Under the pieces are notes generated by a model. It was not told the origin of the DNA and made no database searches. It saw nothing but the letters and a program-made list of their open reading frames with translations. Shown here one piece after another: positions 1-7,968 of a stretch of DNA of 64,000 nt. The position numbers were made by a program, and so were the translations under genes. Source of the DNA: Methylibium petroleiphilum PM1 (GTDB lineage: Bacteria > Pseudomonadota > Gammaproteobacteria > Burkholderiales > Burkholderiaceae_C). The DNA lies in NCBI RefSeq assembly GCF_000015725.1, contig NC_008825.1:1178001-1242000 (forward strand), written 5' to 3'. Position 1 is the first letter of the stretch; each line of letters opens with the position of its first letter.

Positions 1-515
1 ACGGCCCAGCCGCCGGCGAAGGCGCACACGGCGTACGGCCGGTGGTCGCTGAAGGCCGCCGGGATTTCGTTGCACACGATGTCGCGCAGCACGCCACCGA
101 AGACCGCGGTGACGACACCCATCAGCACCGACACCAGCGCCGGCAGCGGTGTGGCGAGCGCGATCAGCGTGCCGCTGGCGGCGAACAGCCCGAGGCCCAG
201 CGCATCGGGCCAGACGATCGCGCGCTCGGTGGGCTGGAAGTGGCGACCGCGCATGAACAGCATCGCGATCACGGCCAGCGCCACGATGGCCCAGACGTAC
301 TGTGCATGCTGCACCCAGAAGAACGGTCGGCGGTCGAGCAGCACGTCGCGCAGCGTGCCGCCGCCGAAGGCGGTGAGGCCGGCGACCACCACGACGCCGA
401 CCGCATCGAGCCGCTTGCGCGCCGCCTCCATCAGGCCCGACAGCGCGAAGGCCAGCATCGCGGCCCACTCGGCCACGAGCAGGGCGGTCGCAAGGTTCAG
501 CGGGTGGGCGGGCAT
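1..515 (-). CDS. TRIC-type (UPF0126/YicG-like) cation channel, partial
   Basis: The protein starts at the ATG complementary to 513-515 (MPAHPLNLATALL) and runs off the left edge, leaving about 171 residues. It has alternating hydrophobic segments and the family's duplicated signature: FGGGTLRDVLL at about residues 50-60 and FGGVLRDI in the second half. This pattern is typical of bacterial UPF0126/TRIC proteins, which are inner-membrane trimeric channels conducting monovalent cations. The start lies only 15 bases from the divergent TauE/SafE gene, so the two share a very short promoter region. Family assignment is firm; the physiological role is not known from this sequence. Confidence 0.85.
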   Translation of the reverse strand, partial: MPAHPLNLATALLVAEWAAMLAFALSGLMEAARKRLDAVGVVVVAGLTAFGGGTLRDVLLDRRPFFWVQHAQYVWAIVALAVIAMLFMRGRHFQPTERAIVWPDALGLGLFAASGTLIALATPLPALVSVLMGVVTAVFGGVLRDIVCNEIPAAFSDHRPYAVCAFAGGWA

Positions 516-530
516 TGGGGCGGACCATTC

Positions 531-1298
531 ATGACGGCCGACATCATCACCGATCCCGTCTTCTATGCGGTGGCCGTGCCCGCGGTGCTGCTGATGGGCG
601 TGAGCAAGAGCGGCTTCGGGGCCGGCTTCGGCGCGCTCGCGACGCCGCTGATGGCGGTCGCGCTGCCGGTCCCCCAGGCGGCGGCGATCATGCTGCCCCT
701 GCTCGCCGTGATGGATGCCTTCGGCCTGGCCGCACTGTGGCGCGAGGCCGACCGCTCGCTGCTCCGGCTGACGCTGCCGGCCGGCCTGCTGGGCACCGCG
801 CTGGGAACGCTCAGCTTCGGGCTGTTGCCGACGTCGACCGTGGCGGGCATCGTCGGCGCGCTGACGCTGCTGTTCCTTGCGCAGCGCCAGTTCTTCCCGC
901 CGCGCGCCGAAGCCCCACCGCCGCCGCGCTGGTGGGGCTTCGGGCTCGGCATCGCTGCCGGCTACACCAGCTTCGTCGCGCATGCCGGCGGGCCGCCGGC
1001 GCTCGCCTACCTGATGCCCCTGAAGCTGCGCCCGCTGGTGTTCGCCGGCACGACGGCGGTGTTCTTCGCGGCGGTCAATGCGTCGAAATGGATCCCGTAC
1101 GCGTGGCTCGGCCTGATCGACCTGCGGAACCTGACCACCTCGCTGCTGCTGATGCCGCTGGCGCCCATCGGCGTGTGGATCGGGGTGCGCCTGGCCCGGC
1201 GCGTCGAGCCCACGCTGTTCTACCGCCTGCTCTCGCTCGGCATGCTGCTGACCGGCGTGAAGCTGCTGTGGGACGGTCTGCGGGGCTGGGGGGCTTAG
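531..1298 (+). CDS. Sulfite exporter TauE/SafE-family membrane protein
   Basis: A 255-residue protein starting MTADIITDPVFYAV, almost wholly hydrophobic with about eight membrane segments. The N-terminal GVSKSGFGAGFGALATPLM and the mid-protein HAGGPPALAYLMP match the two glycine-rich repeats of the TauE/SafE (formerly DUF81) family, and the length is normal. Members are inner-membrane permeases proposed to export sulfite, sulfoacetate or related organic anions. The substrate here cannot be read from sequence. The ATG at 531 is preferred over upstream in-frame starts because those extensions are low-complexity antisense to the divergent TRIC gene. Confidence 0.85.
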   Translation: MTADIITDPVFYAVAVPAVLLMGVSKSGFGAGFGALATPLMAVALPVPQAAAIMLPLLAVMDAFGLAALWREADRSLLRLTLPAGLLGTALGTLSFGLLPTSTVAGIVGALTLLFLAQRQFFPPRAEAPPPPRWWGFGLGIAAGYTSFVAHAGGPPALAYLMPLKLRPLVFAGTTAVFFAAVNASKWIPYAWLGLIDLRNLTTSLLLMPLAPIGVWIGVRLARRVEPTLFYRLLSLGMLLTGVKLLWDGLRGWGA

Positions 1299-1417
1299 GA
1301 TGCGGGCCCGGCGGTGCCTTCCGGTGCCGCGCGTCCAGCCGCAGGATCCCGCATGAAGCCTCGTTCGATCATCGTCACGGTGCACCCGGCCGCGCGCGGC
1401 GCGGTCCGCTGGCCCGC

Positions 1418-2206
1418 ATGAGCGGCAGCCTGCATTTCGCGCGGGATCCGGCCGATCCCCGCATCGGCGTCCTGACGCTGTCGAACGCGGGCAAGCTCAA
1501 CGCGATCGGCGTCGCCATGTGGCGCGAGCTCGGGACGCTGGCGGCGACGCTGGATGCGCTGCAGCCGACGCTGCACGCGGTGATCGTCCGTGGCGAGGGC
1601 GGCGACTTCGCGGCCGGAGCCGACATCGCAGAGTTCCCGGCGCACCGCTTCTCCACCCAGGCGCTGCGCGACTACCACGAGCGCCTGGTCGCGCCGGCAC
1701 TGCACGCGCTGCTCGCGACGGACGTACCGCTCGTGGCGCAGATCGAGGGGGGCTGCATCGGCGGCGGCCTGGAGATCGCCGCCTGTTGCGACCTGCGCAT
1801 CGCCCGGCGCGGCGCGCGCTTCGGCATCCCGATCGCCCATCTCGGCTTTCCGATGGCGCCCGACGAACTTGCGGTGGTGCTGAGCGCGGTGGGCCGGGCG
1901 AACGCGGCCGAACTGCTGCTGGAGGCCCGCCTGCTGGACACCGACGAGGCGCTGCGGCGCGGCCTGGTACAGCGCGTCGTGGACGACGTGGCAGCCGAGG
2001 CCGCCGCCACGGCTCGGCGCATCGCTGCGCTGCCGGCGTCGGTGGCGCGTGCCAACAAGCGCACGCTGCGCCAGTTGCTGAGCGGCGGGCCGACAGACGC
2101 CGAGCGCGCGCGACACTTCGGCTATGCCGACAGCGCAACGCATCTCGAAGGCGTGCAGGCCTTCCTGGATCGGCGCCGGCCGGTGTTTCCGGACGATCCG
2201 GTATGA
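1418..2206 (+). CDS. Enoyl-CoA hydratase/isomerase (crotonase) family protein
   Basis: A 262-residue crotonase-fold protein starting MSGSLHFARDPAD. The oxyanion-hole segments are visible (FAAGADIAEF near residues 64-73 and GGCIGGGLEIA near 111-121), and the first catalytic Glu is present at about E119. The second Glu, normally in an FxxPE motif, is missing: the matching stretch reads FGIPIAHLG, with Ile at about 139. This argues against a standard enoyl-CoA hydratase and fits an isomerase, decarboxylase or thioesterase-like member. Its stop overlaps an in-frame ATG of the next gene (ATGA at 2203-2206), so it is probably translated together with the malonyl-CoA synthetase. Confidence 0.8.
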   Translation: MSGSLHFARDPADPRIGVLTLSNAGKLNAIGVAMWRELGTLAATLDALQPTLHAVIVRGEGGDFAAGADIAEFPAHRFSTQALRDYHERLVAPALHALLATDVPLVAQIEGGCIGGGLEIAACCDLRIARRGARFGIPIAHLGFPMAPDELAVVLSAVGRANAAELLLEARLLDTDEALRRGLVQRVVDDVAAEAAATARRIAALPASVARANKRTLRQLLSGGPTDAERARHFGYADSATHLEGVQAFLDRRRPVFPDDPV

Positions 2207-2259
2207 CGCGGGCGGCCACGGCGCACCTCGATGACCTTGATGTGGAACGGAATCCGCTC

Positions 2260-3795
2260 ATGAAGAACGACAACCTGTTCGTCGCGTTGCGCGCCGGCTT
2301 CCCGGCCGATCTGGACGGCGTGGCGATCGAGGCCGACGGGGGGCTGGTCTACCGCTGGCGCGACATCGAGCGCGCCACCGCGATGATCGCCAACCTACTG
2401 GTGTCGCTGGAACTGCCGACCGGCGCCCGCATCGCCGTGCACACCGACAAATCGGTCGAGGCGCTGCTGCTTTATCTGGCCACGCTGCGCGCCGGCTTCG
2501 TCTACCTGCCGCTCAACAATGGCTACCAGCAGGCCGAGCTCGACTACTTCATCGAGAACGCCGAGCCGGACGTGGTGGTGTGCGCTACCCGCAACTTCCC
2601 CTGGATCAGCAAGCTGGCGTTCCGGCGGGGTGTGGGTCATGTGTTCACGCTGAACGACGACCGCAGCGGCACGCTGCTGGAGCGTGCCGCGCAGCAGGAC
2701 GACCGGCACGAGCCGGCGCGGGTGGGCACCGACGAAGTGGCCGCCATCCTGTACACCTCCGGGACGACCGGGCGCAGCAAGGGCGCGATGCTCAGCCACG
2801 GCAACCTGCTGAGCAACGCGCGCACGCTGCAGCGCTACTGGGACTGGCGGCCCGACGACGTGCTGGTCCACGCGCTGCCGATCTTCCACGTGCACGGCCT
2901 GTTCGTCGCCTGCCACGGCGCCCTGCTGAACGGCAGCCGGATGCTGTGGCTGAACCGCTTCGATCCCGCCGCGGTGATCGAGCGCTTGCCGCGTGCCACC
3001 GTGTTCATGGGTGTGCCGACGCTCTATGTGCGGCTGCTGCAGGACCCCGCGCTGACACGCGCCGCCTGCGCCCGGATGCGGTTGTGCATCTCCGGCTCGG
3101 CGCCGCTGTTGATCGAGACCTTCCGGGACTGGCAATCGCGCACCGGCCTGACGATCCTCGAACGCTACGGCATGAGCGAGACGGCGATGCTCACCTCCAA
3201 TCCCTGCCGTCCGGAAGACGGCGACCGCATCGGCGGCACCGTCGGCCGGCCGCTGCCGGGCGTGGCGTTGCGCGTGGTCGACGATGCCGGCAAGGACTGT
3301 CCGGCGGGCGAGGTGGGCGGGGTCGAGGTGCGGGGGCCGAATGTGTTCAAGGGCTACTGGCGCATGCCCGACAAGACAGCCGAGGAGTTCACCGCGGACG
3401 GCTGGTTCAGGACCGGCGACGTTGGGCGGCTCGACGAGCGGGGCTACTTGACGATCGTCGGCCGCAGCAAGGACCTGATCATCAGCGGTGGCTACAACGT
3501 CTATCCGGCCGAGGTGGAGGGTTACCTCAACGAACTGCCGGGCGTCGCGGAGTCGGCGGTGATCGGCGTGCCGCATCCGGATTTCGGGGAGGCGGTAGTG
3601 GCCGTCGTGGTGGCGCGGTCGGACGCCGGGGTGGACGGGGCGCAATTGGTGACGCAACTCAAGTCGCGCATTGCCGCGTTCAAGCTGCCCAAGCGGGTGT
3701 TCGTCATGGCCGAACTGCCGCGCAACGCGATGGGCAAGGTGCAGAAGAACCTGCTGCGCCAGCAGCATGCCGGGGTGTTCGTGAGCGCCGCCTGA
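2260..3795 (+). CDS. matB: Malonyl-CoA synthetase (MatB-like acyl-CoA ligase)
   Basis: An adenylate-forming ligase of 511 residues from MKNDNLFVALRAGF. It has the P-loop-like YTSGTTGRSKGAMLSHGNL, the core RYGMSETAMLTSNPCRPEDG, the hinge GWFRTGDVGRLDERGY and a C-terminal GKVQK lysine. The RYGMSE...TSNP stretch followed by GDRIGGTVGRPLPGV is what malonyl-CoA synthetases show, so the likely reaction is malonate + CoA + ATP to malonyl-CoA. The start at 2260 gives the usual MatB N-terminus. An alternative ATG at 2203 overlaps the crotonase stop, would add 19 residues and may be used by translational coupling. No malonyl-CoA decarboxylase or malonate transporter lies nearby. Confidence 0.82.
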   Translation: MKNDNLFVALRAGFPADLDGVAIEADGGLVYRWRDIERATAMIANLLVSLELPTGARIAVHTDKSVEALLLYLATLRAGFVYLPLNNGYQQAELDYFIENAEPDVVVCATRNFPWISKLAFRRGVGHVFTLNDDRSGTLLERAAQQDDRHEPARVGTDEVAAILYTSGTTGRSKGAMLSHGNLLSNARTLQRYWDWRPDDVLVHALPIFHVHGLFVACHGALLNGSRMLWLNRFDPAAVIERLPRATVFMGVPTLYVRLLQDPALTRAACARMRLCISGSAPLLIETFRDWQSRTGLTILERYGMSETAMLTSNPCRPEDGDRIGGTVGRPLPGVALRVVDDAGKDCPAGEVGGVEVRGPNVFKGYWRMPDKTAEEFTADGWFRTGDVGRLDERGYLTIVGRSKDLIISGGYNVYPAEVEGYLNELPGVAESAVIGVPHPDFGEAVVAVVVARSDAGVDGAQLVTQLKSRIAAFKLPKRVFVMAELPRNAMGKVQKNLLRQQHAGVFVSAA

Positions 3796-3804
3796 GGCGG
3801 CAGC

Positions 3805-4245
3805 TCACTGGCTGATCTGCCGCCCGGCCTCGACTTGGGACTCGAAGTAGCGCTGCCCGCTGAAGGCGATGGTGGCGATCAGCACGGTGGCGCCGACGAA
3901 CACGGCCCCGACCACACCGAACACCACCAGCCAGCCGCTCGGGCGGACAGCCGCACCGGCGTTGTGGCGCGCGTTCCAGCGTTCGTCTGGCGTCAGGCCG
4001 TAGACGATCGCGGCCAGCATGCTCGCGGCCAGCGCCAGGCCCAGCAGCGGGATCAGCGCCCAGGCCAGGCGATCGTCCTGCCCCAGTTCGAGCATGCGCT
4101 CCACGCCGTACAGGCCCAGCAGCGTCGGCGGCACGTGCAGCCAGCCCCAGGCATCGCGCAGTCCGTGCAGGTAGAAGCGGTGGAGGCCCATGCTGCCGGC
4201 GATGAAGGCGAGCCAGGTCGCCAGCGTCTTGGAGCGCGGGATCAT
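3805..4245 (-). CDS. TM2-domain-like membrane protein
   Basis: A protein of 146 residues, [14 protein letters not shown]..., with the TM2-type motif GSMGLHRFYLHGLRDAWGW near residues 18-36, a hydrophobic hairpin, and two further membrane segments toward the C-terminus. The ATG overlaps the stop of the acetyltransferase gene (ATGA at 4242-4245), and an AGGAGG ribosome site lies just upstream, so the two are co-translated. TM2 proteins are small inner-membrane proteins of largely unknown function. Some copies carry only the domain; this one has an extra C-terminal membrane region. Confidence 0.75.
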   Translation of the reverse strand: MIPRSKTLATWLAFIAGSMGLHRFYLHGLRDAWGWLHVPPTLLGLYGVERMLELGQDDRLAWALIPLLGLALAASMLAAIVYGLTPDERWNARHNAGAAVRPSGWLVVFGVVGAVFVGATVLIATIAFSGQRYFESQVEAGRQISQ

Positions 4246-4814
4246 GAACGGCCTCCTGCCGGGGGGCAATCCGAAGGCGGCGTGGCATCGCCGTCGCCGA
4301 GCCTGCGCTGCATGATGACCACGTCGAGCCAACGGTCGAACTTCCAGCCGGCCGCGTGCATCGTGCCCACATCGGCGAAGCCGAGCGCGCGGTGCAGGCC
4401 GATCGACGCGGCATTGGTGCTGTCGCCGATCACGGCGAACATTTGCCTCGCGCCCCAGGCCTCGCAGCGGGCGATCAGCTCCGCCAGCAGCGCCCGGCCC
4501 ACACCCTGGCGGTGTGCGTGCGGGGCCAGGTAGATCGAGTCCTCGAGTGCGAACCGGTAAGCCAGGCGCGGGCGGAAAGGCGCTGCGTAGGCATAGCCGA
4601 GCAGGTCGCCGTGGCGTTCGGCCACCAGCCAGGGCAAGCCCTTGGCGAGCACGTCGTCTCGGCGCCGGGCCATCTCCTCGAGGCTCGGGCCCTCCAGCTC
4701 GAAGGTGCCGCTGCCATGCCGGGCATGCCAGCCATAGAGGGCGGTGAGGGCCGGCAGGTCGGCGGCGGCGCTGGGCCGCAGCAGGAGCGCAGCGGCAGGG
4801 TAGGTGGCACTCAT
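4242..4814 (-). CDS. GNAT acetyltransferase, phosphinothricin/methionine-sulfoximine type
   Basis: A 190-residue protein beginning [15 protein letters not shown]. The acetyl-CoA loop [21 protein letters not shown], the [17 protein letters not shown] stretch and the end [21 protein letters not shown] match the phosphinothricin N-acetyltransferase (Pat/MddA) branch of the GNAT superfamily. These enzymes acetylate amino-acid analogues such as phosphinothricin, methionine sulfoximine or methionine sulfone. The natural substrate here is unknown. An upstream in-frame ATG at 4874 is rejected because it lies in the rpsP leader and promoter. A TATAAA hexamer on this strand lies about 10 bases before the start. 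Confidence 0.85.
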   Translation of the reverse strand: MSATYPAAALLLRPSAAADLPALTALYGWHARHGSGTFELEGPSLEEMARRRDDVLAKGLPWLVAERHGDLLGYAYAAPFRPRLAYRFALEDSIYLAPHAHRQGVGRALLAELIARCEAWGARQMFAVIGDSTNAASIGLHRALGFADVGTMHAAGWKFDRWLDVVIMQRRLGDGDATPPSDCPPAGGRS

Positions 4815-4832
4815 CGGGAACGAGTTTATAAT
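4804..4832 (+). promoter_or_regulatory. Probable sigma70 promoter of rpsP-rimM-trmD
   Basis: A perfect TATAAT lies at 4827-4832. GTGGCA at 4804-4809 matches the -35 consensus at four of six positions, with a 17-base spacer. It would give a leader of roughly 160 bases before rpsP. The -35 overlaps the start codon of the divergent acetyltransferase. Hexamer matching only; no transcript data. Confidence 0.55.
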
Positions 4833-5001
4833 GCGCGGTTTCGGTGGCGGCTTCGTCCATCTGCCGTGCAGCAATGCGCGACGATGGCCCGGAGCGTATC
4901 TACGACGCCGAGCACGGGCAGCGCGAGCTGCCGATGAACCGATTCGCCGGCCCCGCGTGTCCCGGGTGACGTGGATCCTGAACCAGACTCAAGGAAACAA
5001 C

Positions 5002-5262
5002 ATGGTCGTGATCCGACTCGCACGTGGCGGCTCCAAGAAGCGCCCCTTCTACAACATCGTCGCCGCCCCGGCCCGCATCCGTCGCGACGGCCGCTTCCTG
5101 GAGCGCGTCGGCTTCTACAACCCGGTCGCGGCCGGCGGCGAAGAGCCGCTGCGCGTCGCGTTCGACCGCATCGACCACTGGGTCAGCCACGGCGCCCAGT
5201 TGTCGCCGACTGTCGCGCGTCTGGTGAAGGACGCCAAGGCCAAGGTCGCGCCGGCGGCCTGA
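5002..5262 (+). CDS. rpsP: 30S ribosomal protein S16
   Basis: An 86-residue protein, [20 protein letters not shown]..., matching S16 over its whole length, including [15 protein letters not shown] and a lysine/alanine-rich tail. S16 is a primary assembly protein of the 30S body. AAGGAAA lies a few bases before the ATG. It is the first gene of the conserved rpsP-rimM-trmD-rplS order, with rimM 34 bases downstream. The roughly 160-base leader between its promoter and ATG is available for regulation, but I recognise no specific RNA motif in it. Confidence 0.97.
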   Translation: MVVIRLARGGSKKRPFYNIVAAPARIRRDGRFLERVGFYNPVAAGGEEPLRVAFDRIDHWVSHGAQLSPTVARLVKDAKAKVAPAA

Positions 5263-5296
5263 TGCCGCTGCTGCAGCGACGAACGCCTGCCGCACT

Positions 5297-5890
5297 GTGA
5301 GCGCCTCCGTGCTCGACGACGAGGTCGTCTGGCCCGAGGATGCCATCGAGGTCGGGCGCATCGTCGATGCCTGGGGGATCAAGGGGGGCATCAAGGTGCT
5401 GCCCTTCTCCAGCGATCCCCAGGCGCTGTTCTCGTCGCGCCGCTGGTTCCTGCGGCCGCCCGAGAAGCCCATGGGGCCGAAGGCGGCCAAGCCGCTGCCG
5501 ACGCTGCTGCGCATCACGAACGCCCGCGAGCAGGGTGATGTGATCGTGGCTACCGCTCAGGATGTCGCAGACCGCAACGCCGCCGAGGCCCTGCGGGGCT
5601 GCAGCGTGTTCGTGTCGCGCGCAAGCTTTCCCACTGCCGACGTCGACGAGTATTACTGGATCGACCTGATCGGGCTGGCTGTCGTCAATCGCGAAGGGCA
5701 GGCTCTGGGCAATGTGGCCGACCTGCTGGACACAGGGGCGCACAGCGTGCTGCGCGTCACCCAGGTCGAGACGGATGACCAGGGCCGGTCGCTGGAACGC
5801 GAGCGGCTCATTCCCTTCGTCGCGGCCTACATCGACGCGGTGAGCCTTGAGCAGCGTTGCATCACGGTTGACTGGGGTCTCGATTTCTGA
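5297..5890 (+). CDS. rimM: Ribosome maturation factor RimM
   Basis: A 197-residue protein starting at GTG ([22 protein letters not shown]). The N-terminal barrel carries [20 protein letters not shown], and the C-terminal PRC-barrel carries [16 protein letters not shown] and the ending [17 protein letters not shown]. RimM assists maturation of the 30S head and binds S19. It lies between rpsP and trmD, with 22 bases to trmD, as in most proteobacteria. An insert of about 25 residues near residues 55-80 ([12 protein letters not shown]) is of a kind common in betaproteobacterial copies. Confidence 0.95.
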   Translation: MSASVLDDEVVWPEDAIEVGRIVDAWGIKGGIKVLPFSSDPQALFSSRRWFLRPPEKPMGPKAAKPLPTLLRITNAREQGDVIVATAQDVADRNAAEALRGCSVFVSRASFPTADVDEYYWIDLIGLAVVNREGQALGNVADLLDTGAHSVLRVTQVETDDQGRSLERERLIPFVAAYIDAVSLEQRCITVDWGLDF

Positions 5891-5912
5891 GTCGACTGCG
5901 CGCCTCCTCGCC

Positions 5913-6683
5913 ATGCGCTTCGACGTCCTGACGCTGTTCCCCGAACTGTTCGCTCCGTTCCAGGCCGTGGGCGTGACGCGCCGCGCCTTCGAGAGCGGCG
6001 CCATCGATCTGAAGCTCTGGCAGCCCCGTGACTTTGCCGACAATGCCTACCGCCGCGTCGATGACCGGCCCTACGGCGGTGGCCCCGGCATGGTGATGCT
6101 GGTCGAGCCGCTGGAGCGCGCCTTGGCCGCGGTGCGCGATGACCAAGCCGCTGCAGGGGCCGCTCGCACGCCGGTCCTGCTGTTCAGCCCGGCCGGCGCG
6201 CCGCTCACGCAGAGGCGCGTCGAAGCGCTGGCGTCCGAGGCAGGCGCGGTCCTGGTATGCGGTCGCTACGAAGGGATCGATCAGCGCTTCATCGACCGCC
6301 ATGTCGACGAGGAACTGAGCCTCGGCGATTTTGTGTTGTCGGGCGGCGAACTGCCGGCCCTGGCCCTGGTCGATGCCGTGGCGCGCCTGCAGCCCGGCGT
6401 GCTGAACGACCAGACCTCGCATCAGCAGGACAGCTTTTCCGATGGCCTGCTGGACTGCCCGCACTACAGCCGCCCGGAGCATCTGGGAGACGCCGCCGCG
6501 GACGGCGTGCCGGCGACGCTGATGTCCGGCCATCATGCCGAGATCGCCCGCTGGCGGCGCGAGCGGCAGTTGGAACTGACGGCCAGGCGCCGCCCCGATC
6601 TGATCGCCGCTGCCCGCGCCCAGGGGCGGCTGACGAAGGCGGACGAACGCTACCTGCAGTCGCTGCCGGGACTTGGCCTATAA
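5913..6683 (+). CDS. trmD: tRNA (guanine-37-N1)-methyltransferase TrmD
   Basis: A 256-residue SPOUT methyltransferase from [13 protein letters not shown]. Visible signatures are [13 protein letters not shown], the knot motifs [13 protein letters not shown] and [14 protein letters not shown], and the C-terminal domain with HYSRPE. It methylates G37 of tRNAs to prevent frameshifting. Length is normal. The in-frame extension toward 5847 overlaps rimM and is not part of the family, so the ATG at 5913 is used. Its 3' end contains a TATAAT that may drive rplS separately. Confidence 0.97.
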   Translation: MRFDVLTLFPELFAPFQAVGVTRRAFESGAIDLKLWQPRDFADNAYRRVDDRPYGGGPGMVMLVEPLERALAAVRDDQAAAGAARTPVLLFSPAGAPLTQRRVEALASEAGAVLVCGRYEGIDQRFIDRHVDEELSLGDFVLSGGELPALALVDAVARLQPGVLNDQTSHQQDSFSDGLLDCPHYSRPEHLGDAAADGVPATLMSGHHAEIARWRRERQLELTARRRPDLIAAARAQGRLTKADERYLQSLPGLGL

Positions 6684-6684
6684 T
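6679..6684 (+). promoter_or_regulatory. Candidate -10 element for rplS
   Basis: A perfect TATAAT overlaps the last bases of trmD and lies about 87 bases before rplS. I find no good -35 hexamer at normal spacing. It may be an internal promoter that lets rplS be expressed apart from trmD, or chance. Confidence 0.35.
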
Positions 6685-6770
6685 CTAAGGCTTTTCGATC
6701 CTCTACCCGGCCATTCAAAACAGCTCCCTTGCCAGGGAACGCGGCGCGGGCACGATCACTTGGAGAACCC

Positions 6771-7124
6771 ATGGACCTGATCCAAACCCTCGAGCAGGAA
6801 GAGATTGCTCGCCTGAACAAGACCATTCCGGCCTTCGCGCCGGGCGACACGGTGATCGTCAGCGTCAACGTCGTCGAAGGCACGCGAAAGCGCCTGCAGG
6901 CCTACGAAGGCGTGGTCATCGCCAAGCGCAACCGCGGCCTGAACAGCTCGTTCATCGTGCGCAAGATCTCCAGTGGCGAAGGCGTCGAGCGGACTTTCCA
7001 GCTCTACAGCCCGCTGATCGCGTCGATCGAAGTCAAGCGCCGTGGCGACGTGCGCCGTGCCAAGCTGTACTACCTGCGCCAGCGCAGCGGCAAGTCGGCA
7101 CGCATCAAGGAAAAGCTCGCCTGA
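6771..7124 (+). CDS. rplS: 50S ribosomal protein L19
   Basis: A 117-residue protein, [20 protein letters not shown]..., with the L19 core [19 protein letters not shown] and the ending [20 protein letters not shown]19 sits at the 30S-50S interface. TTGGAGAA before the ATG is a good ribosome site. It is the last gene of the rpsP group and is followed by a strong terminator 48 bases after its stop. Confidence 0.97.
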   Translation: MDLIQTLEQEEIARLNKTIPAFAPGDTVIVSVNVVEGTRKRLQAYEGVVIAKRNRGLNSSFIVRKISSGEGVERTFQLYSPLIASIEVKRRGDVRRAKLYYLRQRSGKSARIKEKLA

Positions 7125-7171
7125 CCCTTGGGTCAGCCGCTCGCGGTCGCGTCAAAAACTGCCTCACCAAG

Positions 7172-7194
7172 AGCCGCCCTCCGGGCGGCTTTTT
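7172..7194 (+). terminator. Rho-independent terminator after rplS
   Basis: A 7-bp GC stem (GCCGCCC at 7173-7179 paired with GGGCGGC at 7183-7189, loop TCC) flanked by an A-T pair and followed by five T residues. Confidence 0.9.
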
Positions 7195-7223
7195 CGTTCC
7201 CGAACGCCTAAGCTCGCACTTCC

Positions 7224-7907
7224 ATGCAACGCATTCCGATCATCGATCCCAGGGCCGTGCCGGTGGTCGGGCGCGATTCACACCTTTCTGCCGTGCCGCT
7301 CGATCGCTTCCTGCCGGCGGCACTGCGGCAGCGCTTCCTCGCGCCCCCCGCGTGGCAGGTCGAGTTCCCGGGCGATGGGCGGCTCATCGATCGGGAGCCC
7401 GCCAACGCCTCGGTGCTGTTGCCGCTCGTCGTCCGCGACGGAGGTCCGGCGGTGCTGCTGACGCAGCGCACCGACCACCTGACCGATCACGCCGGCCAGA
7501 TCAGCTTTCCCGGCGGCCGCGCCGAGCCGGAGGACGCCGATGCGATCGCGACGGCGTTGCGCGAGACCGAGGAAGAGGTCGGCCTGCCGCGCCGACACAT
7601 CGAGGTGATCGGCACGCTGCCGATCTACACCACGGTCACCAACTTCGTCGTCACGCCGGTCGTTGCACTGATCGAGCCCGGCTTCACGGCCCGGCCCGAT
7701 CCCTTCGAGGTGGCCGAGGTGTTCGAGGTGCCGCTCGCCTTCCTGATGAACCCCGCGCACCATCAGCGCCACCTGTTCGAAGGCCCGGGCGGCCAGAGGT
7801 CGTTCTACTCGATGCCGTGGTACCCGACCCCCGAGTCCCCGGGCTATTTCATCTGGGGCGCGACCGCCGCGATGCTGCGCAACTTTTACCGCTTCCTCAG
7901 CGCCTGA
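7224..7907 (+). CDS. Nudix hydrolase, CoA pyrophosphatase (NudL-like)
   Basis: A 227-residue protein. The Nudix box is GRAEPEDADAIATALRETEEEVGL, split here as residues about 99-111 and 112-122, with the REX2EE core intact. Just before it lies LLTQRTDHLTDHAGQISFPGG, the UPF0035 extension that marks CoA pyrophosphatases. The expected reaction is cleavage of CoA or oxidised CoA to phosphopantetheine and 3',5'-ADP. It lies between the rplS terminator and the CobD-like gene, so it must have its own promoter. Confidence 0.88.
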   Translation: MQRIPIIDPRAVPVVGRDSHLSAVPLDRFLPAALRQRFLAPPAWQVEFPGDGRLIDREPANASVLLPLVVRDGGPAVLLTQRTDHLTDHAGQISFPGGRAEPEDADAIATALRETEEEVGLPRRHIEVIGTLPIYTTVTNFVVTPVVALIEPGFTARPDPFEVAEVFEVPLAFLMNPAHHQRHLFEGPGGQRSFYSMPWYPTPESPGYFIWGATAAMLRNFYRFLSA

Positions 7908-7968
7908 CGACGCGGCAGCTCGCCGTCGTCCGCGTCTTGCGAGGCGGGCGCCTCGGTATCATCGACCC

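Noticed and set aside
42-530. N-terminal extension of the TauE/SafE gene to position 42
   Set aside because: The first 163 codons are antisense to the TRIC gene and give an Arg/Gln/His-rich sequence foreign to the TauE family.
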